Shown: positions 8,577-20,610, counted from the stretch's first letter. The stretch is 52,276 nt of DNA from Paenibacillus sp. BJ-4 (GCF_020404765.1 NZ_JAIVEM010000040.1:1-52276), one strand, 5' to 3'. A program made the numbers and translations. The notes: generated from the letters alone by a model not told the origin.

Positions 8577-9860
8577 GTGAAGACAGTGCGTTGGCTGGTA
8601 TTATGTCTTGCTTTTCTCACTATGTTCAGTGCTTGTAGTGAACCCCTGGCCTCTGAAAGTCAATCATCTGAAACTAATTTGTCAAACGGAAAAAAGATAA
8701 CGCTTACATTGTGGTACTGGAACCGTTCTATTGACGATGAATTACTCGCCCGGGCCGAAAAGCAATTTCCCAATATTGAATTAAAAACTCAAAAAATTGG
8801 TGGAGATTTTAAAGCCAAGCTGAAAACGACTCTCGCGGCTCGTTCCGGTGAACCGGACCTTGTAGCTCTGAATGACTGGATGGTCGAGCTGTTCCCCAGT
8901 GCGGATCGTTTTTATGATTTAAAGGAGCTCGGGGCAGACCGCTTAAAGGATCAATATTTGGAATGGAAATGGAATCAGGGTATCACGCCTGATGGAAAAA
9001 TGATTGCATTTCCCATGGACACAGGCCCTACCGCTCTCTTCTATCGCAGTGATCTGTTTGAACAGGCCGGCTTGCCTAGTGATCCGGAAGAGGTCAGTGC
9101 CTCCATCCGTACGTGGGATGATTACATGGCGGCCGGAGAACAGCTTCAGCAGAAGCTTGGAAGCCGCTCGTTTTTAGCCGACAATATTGTAAACGTTTAC
9201 AATCAAGTGCTTGCTCAACATACAAGCCTTTACTTCAAGCCGGATGGAAGCTATATCGGGAATCAATCTCCTGACATCCGTCTGGGCTGGAAAACCGCTG
9301 TGGATTTCCACAAGAAGCATCTGCTAGCCAATGCTGACGGCTGGACTCCCGAATGGAACGCTTCAGTCAATAATGGTAAAATCGCCTCTTTTGTAGGGGC
9401 AATCTGGATGAAGCAGGTCCTCACGGAGGCGGCACCGGATACAGCAGGCAAATGGAGAGTCGCCCGTGCTCCTGGAGGGGACGGTAATCTGGGTGGCTCT
9501 TTCATTTCTATCCTCAAATCCAGCAAGTATCCTAAAGAAGCCTTTGAAGTCCTGACCTGGCTGCAAAAGCCGGAGCATCAGCTGGAAGCCTACCAAAAAA
9601 TCGGCCTCTTCCCGTCTACCCCCGGCGTTTATAGTAACCCTGCCATGGAGACACCTGAGCCTTTCTTTGGAGGGCAGGCTACAGGAATGATATTTTCTGC
9701 CTCCGCACGTAACGTGAAAAGCAGCTATTTTGGGGAGCGCTACCCTGTTATCCACGGCATTGTCACCCGCCGTCTCGCCAATATTGCCAAGCAAAATGCT
9801 GATCCGAATACATTATGGACGGAAACGATGCAACGAATTGAACGGGAATTACAGCGGTAA
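8577..9860 (+). CDS. Sugar ABC transporter substrate-binding lipoprotein
   Basis: A 427-residue extracytoplasmic binding protein of the MalE-like cluster. A signal peptide ends in the lipobox FSAC (Cys near residue 20), so the mature protein is lipid-anchored. The body has the expected pattern: TLTLWYWNRS at the first strand, a FPMDTGPTALFYRSDLF segment in the hinge, and a conserved PxAxEAFEVLTWL-like region. AAGGAGG lies 8 bases before the GTG start. It is followed by two permease genes in the same direction. Substrate unknown; nearby beta-glucoside genes suggest a plant oligosaccharide. A perfect catabolite-repression (cre) match lies inside the reading frame. Confidence 0.85.
   Translation: MKTVRWLVLCLAFLTMFSACSEPLASESQSSETNLSNGKKITLTLWYWNRSIDDELLARAEKQFPNIELKTQKIGGDFKAKLKTTLAARSGEPDLVALNDWMVELFPSADRFYDLKELGADRLKDQYLEWKWNQGITPDGKMIAFPMDTGPTALFYRSDLFEQAGLPSDPEEVSASIRTWDDYMAAGEQLQQKLGSRSFLADNIVNVYNQVLAQHTSLYFKPDGSYIGNQSPDIRLGWKTAVDFHKKHLLANADGWTPEWNASVNNGKIASFVGAIWMKQVLTEAAPDTAGKWRVARAPGGDGNLGGSFISILKSSKYPKEAFEVLTWLQKPEHQLEAYQKIGLFPSTPGVYSNPAMETPEPFFGGQATGMIFSASARNVKSSYFGERYPVIHGIVTRRLANIAKQNADPNTLWTETMQRIERELQR
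9188..9201. promoter_or_regulatory. Perfect cre (CcpA) site inside the substrate-binding protein gene
   Basis: TGTAAACGTTTACA is a perfect 14-base palindrome and fits every position of the cre consensus TGWAANCGNTNWCA. It lies about 610 bases into the coding region. Intragenic cre sites that act as CcpA roadblocks are known in Bacilli, so glucose repression of the importer is plausible. Confidence 0.6.
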
Positions 9861-9883
9861 AAAACAAAATTTTAAAAAGGCGT

Positions 9884-10768
9884 GTGGACCATATGCTGAG
9901 AGAAATCTGGAAGCACCGTGCCGTGTATGTCGCGATCTCGCCATTTTATCTGCTGTTTGGCATTTTCGGCTTGTTCCCGATCGGCTTTTCGTTATACCTG
10001 GCGTTTCACAAATGGGACGGCATCGGAGACATGACCTATAACGGCTGGGGCAACTTCCGCTACCTTGTGACAGATAACGAATTTTGGCAGGCTGTAGGCA
10101 ATACCTTTGTGATCTGGGTGTACTCAACCATTCCGATGCTATTTTTTGCACTCATAATTGCCTTCCTGCTGTATGCTCCTTTTGTGAAAATGCGCACCTT
10201 ATGGCGAATCGGATTTTTCCTGCCGAATGTGACGTCGATTGTAGCTGTTGCCATCATTTTCGGTGCCTTGTTTGCCAACAATTTTGGATTTCTTAATTAC
10301 ATTTTGCAGATCTGCGGATTACCCATGATTCAATGGCTGAATGTGCCATGGGGCATCCAAATCGCCATTTCTTCCATGGTCGTATGGAGATGGATGGGCT
10401 ATAACGCCATCATTTATTTGGCCGGGCTCCAGAGCATCCCGCATGTACTGTATGAGGCTGCCAAAATAGATGGAGCAACCGGAGCGCAAGCTTTTTTCCG
10501 CATCACCATCCCCATGCTGCGCCCAGTCATTTTGTTTACGGTGATTACGTCCACCATCGGTGGTATGCAGCTGTTCACCGAGCCACAGGTCCTGGTCGGC
10601 AATGACGGCGGTGCAGGAGCAAGCGGTATGACCATTGTGCTATACCTGTACCGCGAGTCGTTCATTAACAACTATTTTGGCTATGGTGCTGCCGTTGGAT
10701 GGGGCATGTTCCTCATCATCGCCCTCTTCTCTATCCTAAACTGGAAGCTCGTTCAAGGTAAAAAATAA
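9884..10768 (+). CDS. Sugar ABC transporter permease, MalF/UgpA type
   Basis: A 294-residue inner-membrane permease with six membrane segments. The loop that docks the ATPase (EAA motif) is seen as YEAAKIDGATGAQAFFRITI around residues 190-210. The N-terminus (YLLFGIFGLFPIGFSLYLAF) is the first membrane helix. Start is either GTG 9884, close behind AAAAAGG, or ATG 9893, with better spacing. It pairs with the next permease. No ATP-binding gene is present, so a shared MsmX-type ATPase elsewhere is probably used. Confidence 0.87.
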   Translation: MDHMLREIWKHRAVYVAISPFYLLFGIFGLFPIGFSLYLAFHKWDGIGDMTYNGWGNFRYLVTDNEFWQAVGNTFVIWVYSTIPMLFFALIIAFLLYAPFVKMRTLWRIGFFLPNVTSIVAVAIIFGALFANNFGFLNYILQICGLPMIQWLNVPWGIQIAISSMVVWRWMGYNAIIYLAGLQSIPHVLYEAAKIDGATGAQAFFRITIPMLRPVILFTVITSTIGGMQLFTEPQVLVGNDGGAGASGMTIVLYLYRESFINNYFGYGAAVGWGMFLIIALFSILNWKLVQGKK

Positions 10769-10791
10769 CGACGGGAAGGAGGTTCTACAAC

Positions 10792-11619
10792 ATGATGCAG
10801 ACACGTTCAAAATCCGTTGTTTTATATGCCGGGCTATTGGCAGGAATGGTATTGTCGATGTTTCCGTTTTACTGGCTTATCGTCATGGCGACCCGTACAA
10901 CCTCAGACATCTATCGTTTCCCACCGCAGCTGTGGTTCGGGGGCCAATTCTGGAATAATGTAATGAGAGTGTTGCAGCAGATTGATTTTGCCGGAGCCTT
11001 TTTGAATACCCTTTTTGTAGCCAGTTCCGTCACCCTGCTCGTTCTGTTTTTCGATTCGCTGGCCGGTTTTGCATTCGCCAAGTTTGATTTCCCCGGCAAA
11101 AAGGGGTTGTTTATCCTCCTGCTGGGCACGATGATGGTCCCTTCCCAGCTTTCACTCGTACCCTCCTTTGTCATGATGGCCACCTTTGGCTGGGTAGGTA
11201 CATTCAAAGCGCTTATTATCCCGGGCATGGTCAATGCCTTCGGCATTTTCTGGATTCGTCAATATGCAGAAGAATCCATTCCAAAGGAGCTGCTGGATGC
11301 TGGGCGTATAGACGGATGCAGCTTTTTTCGGCTGTATTGGAATGTTGCGCTCCCCATTCTTCGTCCTGCGTTTGCTTTTCTCGGCGCATTCACCTTTATT
11401 GGAGCCTGGAATGATTACTTATGGCCGTTAATCGTATTAACGGATGAGCGGAAATTCACGCTTCAGATTGCACTATCCCAGCTAAACGGGATTTACAATA
11501 CAGATTACGCGATGGTCATTGCCGGCACCCTGCTCGCTGTACTGCCGCTTATTTTGCTATTCCTGTTCATCAGCCGCCAGTTTATTTCCGACCTTGCCGC
11601 CGGAGCGGTCAAGGATTAA
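10792..11619 (+). CDS. Sugar ABC transporter permease, MalG type
   Basis: A 275-residue partner permease with six membrane segments and the EAA-loop sequence ELLDAGRIDGCSFFRLYWNV in the second half. GGAAGGAGG lies upstream of ATG 10792 with good spacing. It is the last gene of the importer operon and is followed by a strong bidirectional terminator. Together with the preceding permease it forms the transmembrane channel. Confidence 0.88.
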   Translation: MMQTRSKSVVLYAGLLAGMVLSMFPFYWLIVMATRTTSDIYRFPPQLWFGGQFWNNVMRVLQQIDFAGAFLNTLFVASSVTLLVLFFDSLAGFAFAKFDFPGKKGLFILLLGTMMVPSQLSLVPSFVMMATFGWVGTFKALIIPGMVNAFGIFWIRQYAEESIPKELLDAGRIDGCSFFRLYWNVALPILRPAFAFLGAFTFIGAWNDYLWPLIVLTDERKFTLQIALSQLNGIYNTDYAMVIAGTLLAVLPLILLFLFISRQFISDLAAGAVKD

Positions 11620-11662
11620 ATTCACTTGAATCCATGAACATGCTTTGACGATACTTTCAAAG

Positions 11663-11708
11663 AAAGGGAGTGTCCTCCAAGCCTGTGATGGCTGAAGACA
11701 CTCCCTTT
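11663..11708. terminator. Bidirectional terminator between importer operon and symporter gene
   Basis: AAAGGGAGTGTC and GACACTCCCTTT form a perfect 12-base stem around a 22-base loop, with A and T runs on both sides. It separates two convergent genes. Confidence 0.85.
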
Positions 11709-11729
11709 TATAGTTTATGGCTTTCATTA

Positions 11730-13145
11730 TTATGAATTAGCCGCTTGTCCTGTTTCTTCTACCTGGATAGCCGCTACACTGGCACCTGCAAGATTACCCT
11801 TTTTCTTATTAGGATACAGGGAGTCTATATAGGTTCTGGTTTCCGCAACGACAATGCCCGACAAGCCGAGCAGTGCAATCAGGTTCGGAAAGGCCATCAT
11901 CGCGTTAAAGATATCTGCTAATAGCCAAATGGCTTCCAGCTTGATGAATGCTCCTCCGGCTACCAGAGCGATGAATAGATAACGGTATGGTTTAATCCAT
12001 TTGACACCCAGTAAATATTCAACACAGCGTTCCCCGTAGTAGTTCCAGCCTAGTATCGTTGTGAATGCAAATAAAATAAGGCTAATCGTCACGAGCTCTG
12101 CTCCAGCGGGAAAGGCACTGGAAAACGCATGCTGGGTCATCAGACCTCCATCGTCATTTCCACTCCATATTCCCGTAACCAGCAACGTAAATCCTGTCAG
12201 ATTACAAATAATCATCGTATCGATAAATACGCCTGTCATGGATATCAGCCCTTGTTCTGCCGGCCATTTCGTCTTAGCAGCTGCGGCTGCAATCGGTGCA
12301 CTTCCCAAACCGGCCTCATTGGCAAAAATACCTCTGGCAACTCCGCTGCGCATCGCCAGCATAATCGTGGCTCCGGCAAATCCACCCGTCGCAGACGTGG
12401 TCGAGAAAGCCCCTTGTAATACTAAAGCGATCGCATGAGGAAGCTCTCCTGCAAATCGGATGAGCACGATTAAACAAACTACAATATACAGCACCGACAT
12501 GAACGGAACGATCTTTGTGGATACCTTGGCAATACTTTTGAGTCCTCCAATCGTAACAACAGCCGTTAACACGGAAATAATGATCGCTGTAACTACTGTT
12601 GGCACTCCAAAGCTACTTTCCGTCGAAGAAACAATCGCCTTTACTTGCGGAAAAGTACCGATTCCAAATAGGGCTACAAGAATACCAGAAAAGGCAAACA
12701 ACATCGCCAGCGGCTTAAAACGGCGGCCAAGCCCGTTTTCAATATAATACATCGGTCCACCCGAAAATTGTCCGTTCCGGTCTTTAACACGGTATTTAAC
12801 GGATAATAATCCTTCCGCATATTTGGTTGCCATCCCAAAAAAAGCTGCAACCAGCATCCAGAATAATGAACCGGGTCCACCCAGCTTGATCGCTGTCGCG
12901 ACACCGACGATACTTCCTGTACCTACAGTAGCTGCCAGTGCCGTGCTCAATGCTCCGAAGCTGCTGACATCCCCACTGCCTTCGTCTGGCGCCTTACCAA
13001 TTAGCTTGAGCGCCAGAGGCAATCGAATGACCTGAAGCAGCTTCAGGCGGATCGTGAGCCACAACCCAGTGCCCATGACGAGAATTAAAAGCGGCGCTCC
13101 CCACATCCAGCTGTCAATCGTTTCTAACACATGTACCAAATTCAT
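11730..13145 (-). CDS. Sodium:alanine/glycine symporter (AGCS family), glycine-riboswitch controlled
   Basis: A 471-residue secondary transporter that brings in glycine or alanine with sodium. AGCS signatures are visible: the FSGGPMYYIENGLG segment near residue 130 and NEAGLGSAPIAAAAAKTKWP around residues 280-300, plus about ten membrane segments. Start set at ATG 13145, with GGAGGAGCG 7 bases upstream; a longer frame to 13178 lacks a ribosome site. The leader carries a tandem glycine riboswitch and a terminator, so glycine level should set expression. This points to glycine as the main substrate, probably as a carbon source or for detoxifying excess. Confidence 0.92.
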   Translation of the reverse strand: MNLVHVLETIDSWMWGAPLLILVMGTGLWLTIRLKLLQVIRLPLALKLIGKAPDEGSGDVSSFGALSTALAATVGTGSIVGVATAIKLGGPGSLFWMLVAAFFGMATKYAEGLLSVKYRVKDRNGQFSGGPMYYIENGLGRRFKPLAMLFAFSGILVALFGIGTFPQVKAIVSSTESSFGVPTVVTAIIISVLTAVVTIGGLKSIAKVSTKIVPFMSVLYIVVCLIVLIRFAGELPHAIALVLQGAFSTTSATGGFAGATIMLAMRSGVARGIFANEAGLGSAPIAAAAAKTKWPAEQGLISMTGVFIDTMIICNLTGFTLLVTGIWSGNDDGGLMTQHAFSSAFPAGAELVTISLILFAFTTILGWNYYGERCVEYLLGVKWIKPYRYLFIALVAGGAFIKLEAIWLLADIFNAMMAFPNLIALLGLSGIVVAETRTYIDSLYPNKKKGNLAGASVAAIQVEETGQAANS

Positions 13146-13169
13146 TTCAACCCGCTCCTCCAGCATATT

Positions 13170-13206
13170 AAAAAACAAAAAAGAGTCAAATCAGCTGATT
13201 CGACTC
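13170..13206 (-). terminator. Intrinsic terminator in the symporter leader (riboswitch expression platform)
   Basis: On the minus strand GAGTC(G)AATCAG pairs with CTGATT(T)GACTC, followed by TTTTTTG. It ends about 25 bases before the start codon, between the glycine riboswitch and the gene. This is the most likely switch terminator. Confidence 0.75.
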
Positions 13207-13294
13207 CTGAAGAGGTTAAAGGCACGAAAAAATACAACCCTTTTGTGATGGTTTCTGCCTCTACATAGCTATAAAAAAATAGGGCACTCCCTGT

Positions 13295-13482
13295 CACAGG
13301 TTATTCGCGTCTCTGTCCTTTTGCCTGAGAGTTTAAGCAGATGTTCTCTGCGGTGCACCTTCGGCGCCCAATTAAGGGTCTCTCCAGAGTTCTGTCCGTT
13401 TACGGTCCCGCTTGTTGCTGTAATCAGCCAAGCACCTGAGAGTTTTGCCCCTTCGGTCGGAACTTTCGTTCCATCTCCCGCA
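13295..13482 (-). promoter_or_regulatory. Tandem glycine riboswitch
   Basis: On the minus strand two copies of the glycine aptamer core are seen. The first reads CCGAAGGGGCAAAACTCTCAGG (about 13435-13456, motif split here as CCGAAGGGGC + AAAACTCTCAGG). The second has GAGAGACCC, GGGCGCCGAAGG and AACTCTCAGGCAAAAGGAC (down to 13319). Two aptamers in series are the classical glycine arrangement, and the downstream gene is an AGCS symporter, a known target. A stable hairpin with a T-run at 13273-13300 follows the second aptamer. Confidence 0.93.
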
Positions 13483-13513
13483 AACATCAACCAGACATAT
13501 GAAATTGTTTTTT

Positions 13514-13543
13514 ATTATACAGAAAACTTTCAGCTTATTACAA
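13514..13543 (-). promoter_or_regulatory. Likely promoter of the glycine riboswitch/symporter transcript
   Basis: On the minus strand TTGTAA, 18 bases, TATAAT (plus-strand positions 13538-13543 and 13514-13519). It starts transcription just before the first aptamer. Confidence 0.55.
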
Positions 13544-13576
13544 GTGAAAAATTTGTGAAGCCCTCTGAGATGTAAT

Positions 13577-15064
<1,488 letters not shown>

Positions 15065-15079
15065 TCACTTTCTTTTACA

Positions 15080-16069
15080 CTACTTTTGCTCTTGCTCAAA
15101 ATAAATGCCATTCTGATGGCGCAGCTCATTGCTGATTTTCTGAACCTCGATGCTCAAGGACTTCAACTCGTCATAACGGGCCTGATCCTTCTCGGTGATG
15201 ATTCGGTAAAATTCCCGAGCCTCGTGAAACATGAAATGATGAGTTTCTGGAGTACTTACCGTATCGGTCACCTTGGTGCGAACGTCCAGTACAGACACCT
15301 CGGTGATACCAGAGACACCACTGGAGAGAAGTGTGGCCTGATCCCCATAGATTTCAACACGGTTGGTGGTCACAGCATTTTTGGCCAATTGAATGACCAG
15401 TGTAAAATCGGGATAGGACAACAGGATCGGGCCGCCTAAATCCACGCCATTCTCATGCTTTTTGACACGATACAAACCTGACGTTGGTACTCCGAGCAAA
15501 TCAATGGCAAAATAGAGCGAATAAACGCCCAAATCCATCAATGCGCCTCCGCCGTAAGCCATGGAAAAGATATTGGGAACATCTCCTGACAACAATTGAT
15601 CGTACCGGGAGGAAAATTGCATGGAATACAAGGTGCCTCCCTGGATGTTCCCCACACGCTTCACGTTGTCCTTCAGACGCCAAAAGTTCGGCTCATGGAT
15701 ATGACGGACTGCTTCCAACAGGTAGCAGCCATTCCGATCAGCCAGTTCGTACGCATCCCGCAATTCTTGCTCAGTCATGCTGATTGGTTTTTCGACAATC
15801 GCATGCTTGCCATGCTCCAGAAACAGACGGGCTTGCGAGATATGCAAGGAATTAGGCGTAGCGATATAAATGGCATCAATATCCGATTCAGCCATCTCTT
15901 TCAGACTGTCATACAACGTAATATTGTCGAGCTGACATGCTGCTGCAAACGCTTCACCCTTGTCCCGATTACGGACAAACAGGGCTGTAATTTCCCACTC
16001 GCCAGCCTCTTTTACGGCTTTAACCCATTCCTGGCTGATCCAGCCAGTTCCAATCATTCCAAGCTTCAT
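15080..16069 (-). CDS. Gfo/Idh/MocA-family NAD(P)-dependent oxidoreductase
   Basis: A 329-residue dehydrogenase with an N-terminal Rossmann fold, GTGWIS at residues 7-12, and the family lysine in EKP (93-95). The C-terminal half is the usual mixed sheet that shapes the sugar site. It is the first gene of the operon with the GH1 hydrolase, divergent from a LacI regulator, so it probably oxidises a sugar or sugar derivative taken up with the glucosides. The exact substrate cannot be told from sequence. Confidence 0.86.
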   Translation of the reverse strand: MKLGMIGTGWISQEWVKAVKEAGEWEITALFVRNRDKGEAFAAACQLDNITLYDSLKEMAESDIDAIYIATPNSLHISQARLFLEHGKHAIVEKPISMTEQELRDAYELADRNGCYLLEAVRHIHEPNFWRLKDNVKRVGNIQGGTLYSMQFSSRYDQLLSGDVPNIFSMAYGGGALMDLGVYSLYFAIDLLGVPTSGLYRVKKHENGVDLGGPILLSYPDFTLVIQLAKNAVTTNRVEIYGDQATLLSSGVSGITEVSVLDVRTKVTDTVSTPETHHFMFHEAREFYRIITEKDQARYDELKSLSIEVQKISNELRHQNGIYFEQEQK

Positions 16070-16292
16070 AGGTTGTAACTTCCTTTCCTGATAGTAGATT
16101 TATCGCCGGAAATCAACGATTGACGGGGAAGGCTGCTTAAAGCCGCTTTCCAAAATCTCTATCGTAAGCAACATATCCTCATCTTCGATATTGCAACAAC
16201 AACCGTAAATTTTATATGAGAACCATTCTCTTTGAAATGCATCTAAAGATACTTTAGAATAGACGTAATGCCCTCAAAAGCATCCTAAACTT

Positions 16293-16306
16293 TGTAACGC
16301 GTTTCA
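16293..16306. promoter_or_regulatory. Candidate LacI-family operator between gfo operon and lacI-type gene
   Basis: TGTAACGCGTTTCA contains the palindrome AACGCGTT with a central CG step, typical of LacI/GalR-family sites. It lies 35 bases before the regulator start and could control both divergent units. It differs from the cre consensus at the central CG, so local regulator binding is favoured over CcpA. Confidence 0.5.
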
Positions 16307-16340
16307 TGTCAAGTATTTTGCTTATGTGAGGAGAAGCATC

Positions 16341-17312
16341 ATGTCGAATCTTGATCAAATTGCCAAACTGGCGGGCTTTTCCAAAGCTACAGTATCCAGA
16401 GTGTTAAATCAGTCACCCCATGTCAGTCACGAAACCAGAACAAAAATTCTGAAAATCATGCAGGAACTAGATTATGTCCCCAATCGGAATGCGATTTCCT
16501 TATCCAAGGGTCAGACGCTGCAGATTGGCATGATTACTTCAACCATTAATGAAATTGTTCTCGCATTTCTGGACAGCTTTGTAGAAATTGCGGACCAGCA
16601 CAGCTTCCAAACGATCATTTATACTTCTGGAGAGGATAAAAAGAAAGAGCTTCAGGCCTTTGAGGATTTGAAAAGAAAAAGAGTCGATGCCCTGGTCATC
16701 ATTTCCTGCGTGAATGATACCGATTTGCTCAGCACCTATTGCAAGTACGGCCCCATTGTGGCTTGGCAACGAATGGAGCATACTGCTATTCGCTCCATCG
16801 CTATGGACCAATATGAAGGATACATGCTAGCGCTGAAGCATCTCATACAAAAAGGCTATACTCGTATAGCCAATGCCTTTGGCCGTCCAAGCAGCATCAA
16901 TACCCACAGCAGACAACGAGCCTATGAGCATATCACGAGTGAGCATAACCTCCCTGTATTACAACACTGGAATCAGTCTTCCATCTATAATATCCGTGAC
17001 GGCGAACAGTTCGTACGCGATTTGCTGCAGCGTCGGGATGAATTTCCAGAGGCTATTTTGTGCGCTAACGATTATGTAGCAGTCGGCATTCTCTGTGAAG
17101 CCCGCAGGCAATTGCTGAACGTCCCTGATGATTTGGCCATTGTTGGGTTTGATAACACAGAGCTGGCGCATACGATGGGGATTACAACCGTTCAAAACCC
17201 GATTAAGGCTCAAGCGCAAAATGCCTTCTTTATGCTATCCCCTCAGCTAATCGGTCGCCAAATGGAGCTTCACTCGCTGGAATACAGCCTGATTGAACGT
17301 ACAACCACATAG
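16341..17312 (+). CDS. LacI-family transcriptional regulator
   Basis: A 323-residue repressor-type protein. The N-terminal helix-turn-helix reads LDQIAKLAGFSKATVSRVLN, with the hinge motif LDYVPNRNA near residue 50. A periplasmic-binding-protein-like sugar domain follows. Start at ATG 16341 with GAGGAG nine bases upstream; the longer frame from 16326 begins before the ribosome site. Divergent from the gfo-GH1 operon, so it probably responds to a beta-glucoside or its phosphate. Confidence 0.9.
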   Translation: MSNLDQIAKLAGFSKATVSRVLNQSPHVSHETRTKILKIMQELDYVPNRNAISLSKGQTLQIGMITSTINEIVLAFLDSFVEIADQHSFQTIIYTSGEDKKKELQAFEDLKRKRVDALVIISCVNDTDLLSTYCKYGPIVAWQRMEHTAIRSIAMDQYEGYMLALKHLIQKGYTRIANAFGRPSSINTHSRQRAYEHITSEHNLPVLQHWNQSSIYNIRDGEQFVRDLLQRRDEFPEAILCANDYVAVGILCEARRQLLNVPDDLAIVGFDNTELAHTMGITTVQNPIKAQAQNAFFMLSPQLIGRQMELHSLEYSLIERTTT

Positions 17313-17386
17313 GTAACGTTTTACTTGTGAATTAGGCAAAAGGGCCTTGATGTGAAATATTTTTTGTCGAAAGAGAATAAAATATG

Positions 17387-17414
17387 TTGAAATCGCTTTT
17401 TTTTGTGCTACAAT
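17387..17414 (+). promoter_or_regulatory. Promoter of the licT-bglP transcript
   Basis: TTGAAA, 16 bases, TACAAT, with a TG one base before the -10 (extended -10). It lies just before the first RAT site. Confidence 0.6.
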
Positions 17415-17426
17415 AGCACTATATCG

Positions 17427-17457
17427 AAGGATTGTGACCGGTGATGCGGGCAATGCC
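17427..17457 (+). promoter_or_regulatory. RAT antiterminator site upstream of licT
   Basis: GGATTGTGACCGGTGATGCGG followed by GCAATGCC fits the ribonucleic antiterminator consensus bound by BglG/LicT proteins. Its 3' side overlaps the 5' arm of the terminator at 17452-17516, the standard switch geometry. Binding of LicT would free transcription of its own gene. Confidence 0.88.
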
Positions 17458-17516
17458 TGAGTTCAATTGAGTGCTATTGCTAACAATAGTGTTGAATTGT
17501 GCTTGGGCATTTTTTA
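17452..17516 (+). terminator. Leader terminator of licT, overlapped by the RAT
   Basis: AATGCC near 17452 pairs with GGGCATT near 17505, with inner arms (TTCAA/TTGAA and CTATTG/CAATAG), followed by a T-run. Mutually exclusive with the RAT fold. Confidence 0.85.
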
Positions 17517-17544
17517 TTGGTAAAGGATGGGAGGGGGAACTTCA

Positions 17545-18393
17545 ATGATTATTGAGAAGGTGCTCAATAACAACGTCCTGTTGACTAAAAATGATAAAGG
17601 TAAAGAGGTCATCGTGATGGGAAGAGGCATTTCCTTCAAGAAGGTGGCTGGCGACCAAGTCGATGATGATAAAATAGATAAAATTTTCATGTTAAATGAA
17701 AACGAGTTCACGGCCAAACTTACCGAGCTGCTAAACGATATTCCCGTATCTCATCTGGAGGTCGTGAATGAAATTGTAACCCATGCAACGGAAGTGCTGG
17801 ATACGGAATTAAGCGACAATATTTATTTAACGTTGACTGATCATATTCATTTTGCTGTACAACGACAAGAAAAAGGGCTGGCGCTCCAAAACGCGATGCT
17901 GTATGAAATTAAACGCTTCTACAAAAAAGAATTTGCAGTTGGACTGGACGCTCTGCAAAAAATCGAAAATACGCTTGGAGTAAAGCTGGGTGAAGATGAA
18001 GCAGGATTTATCGCACTGCATATGGTGAACGCACGGGTCGACGGTAACGAAATGAAGTCTACACTGAAAATGACCGAAATCGTTCAACATATATTGAATA
18101 TTATCACCTATCATTACGGCATTGTGCTGGATGAGTCTTCTTTTAGCTACTCCAGATTTTTGACACACCTGCAATATTTTGCAATGCGGGTCATCCGCAA
18201 GGAGGTCATTCACAGTGGTGAGGAATTTTTGTATAACCAGGTGAAGCAGACGTATACTGAGGCCTTTGCCTGTGCTCAAAAGATCAATGAGTATCTGGAA
18301 AAAACATATGATCAATATTTAAGCAAGGATGAATATGTATATTTGACCATTCATATTCATCGCGTGACGGAGCGAAATAACATAACAGACTAA
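17545..18393 (+). CDS. licT: BglG/LicT-family transcriptional antiterminator
   Basis: A 282-residue RNA-binding antiterminator. Residues 1-56 are the RNA-binding domain (MIIEKVLNNNVLLTKNDKGK). Two PTS-regulated PRD domains follow, with histidines in LTDHIHF, FIALHMVNA, FLTHLQYF and LTIHIHRV that are phosphorylated by HPr and EIIBgl. Start at ATG 17545 behind GGGAGGGGG; the ATG at 17527 precedes that site. RAT elements lie before this gene and before bglP, so it controls both, inducing them when a beta-glucoside is transported. Confidence 0.93.
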   Translation: MIIEKVLNNNVLLTKNDKGKEVIVMGRGISFKKVAGDQVDDDKIDKIFMLNENEFTAKLTELLNDIPVSHLEVVNEIVTHATEVLDTELSDNIYLTLTDHIHFAVQRQEKGLALQNAMLYEIKRFYKKEFAVGLDALQKIENTLGVKLGEDEAGFIALHMVNARVDGNEMKSTLKMTEIVQHILNIITYHYGIVLDESSFSYSRFLTHLQYFAMRVIRKEVIHSGEEFLYNQVKQTYTEAFACAQKINEYLEKTYDQYLSKDEYVYLTIHIHRVTERNNITD

Positions 18394-18414
18394 CAACTTC
18401 ATACCTTCATCGTT

Positions 18415-18447
18415 CATGGATTGTGACTGGTAAGGCAGGCAAAACCT
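18415..18447 (+). promoter_or_regulatory. RAT antiterminator site upstream of bglP
   Basis: GGATTGTGACTGGTAAGGC followed by AGGCAAAACCT is a good RAT match, nearly the same as the one before licT. Its 3' part is also the 5' arm of the next terminator. Confidence 0.9.
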
Positions 18448-18517
18448 AAACTGATGGTGAAATCAACGTTCCTCTATGAAAGAGGGTGCGTTTGTTTTCA
18501 CCACGAGTTTAGGTTTT
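18441..18517 (+). terminator. Leader terminator of bglP
   Basis: AAACCTAAACT (18442-18452) pairs with AGTTTAGGTTT (18506-18516) with an inner GGTGAAA/TTTTCACC arm, followed by T-rich sequence. It competes with the RAT fold. Confidence 0.88.
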
Positions 18518-18609
18518 TCTTGTTTACAAGGTTAAAAGGATGCACGCCGGCGCATCTTAGCAGCATGAAGTAAACAGAAAATCCTATCCATAACAAGAAT
18601 AACTCATAA

Positions 18610-20478
<1,869 letters not shown>

Positions 20479-20494
20479 AGTTTAGTTTTGGACA

Positions 20495-20527
20495 AGAGGA
20501 GCTTTCCATATGGAAAGCTTCTTTTTC
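20495..20527 (+). terminator. Terminator after bglP
   Basis: AGCTTTCC-AT-AT-GGAAAGCT is a perfect palindromic stem (20500-20519) followed by CTTTTT. It separates bglP from the thioredoxin-like gene, so the latter has its own promoter. Confidence 0.82.
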
Positions 20528-20610
20528 GTACATCATGAGACAAGTATTACAGCTAAAAATGGAAATATCACTTATTGTAAGTGTGAGATTGTAAAAAAAG
20601 GAGGATTTCT

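Noticed and set aside
16293..16306. Considered as a cre site
   Set aside because: The central CG of the cre consensus is GC here; a LacI-type operator fits better.
17407..17479. CAATAGCACT at the licT promoter is complementary to AGTGCTATTG in the leader terminator
   Set aside because: The first copy is mostly upstream of the likely transcription start, so it cannot pair in the RNA; probably chance.
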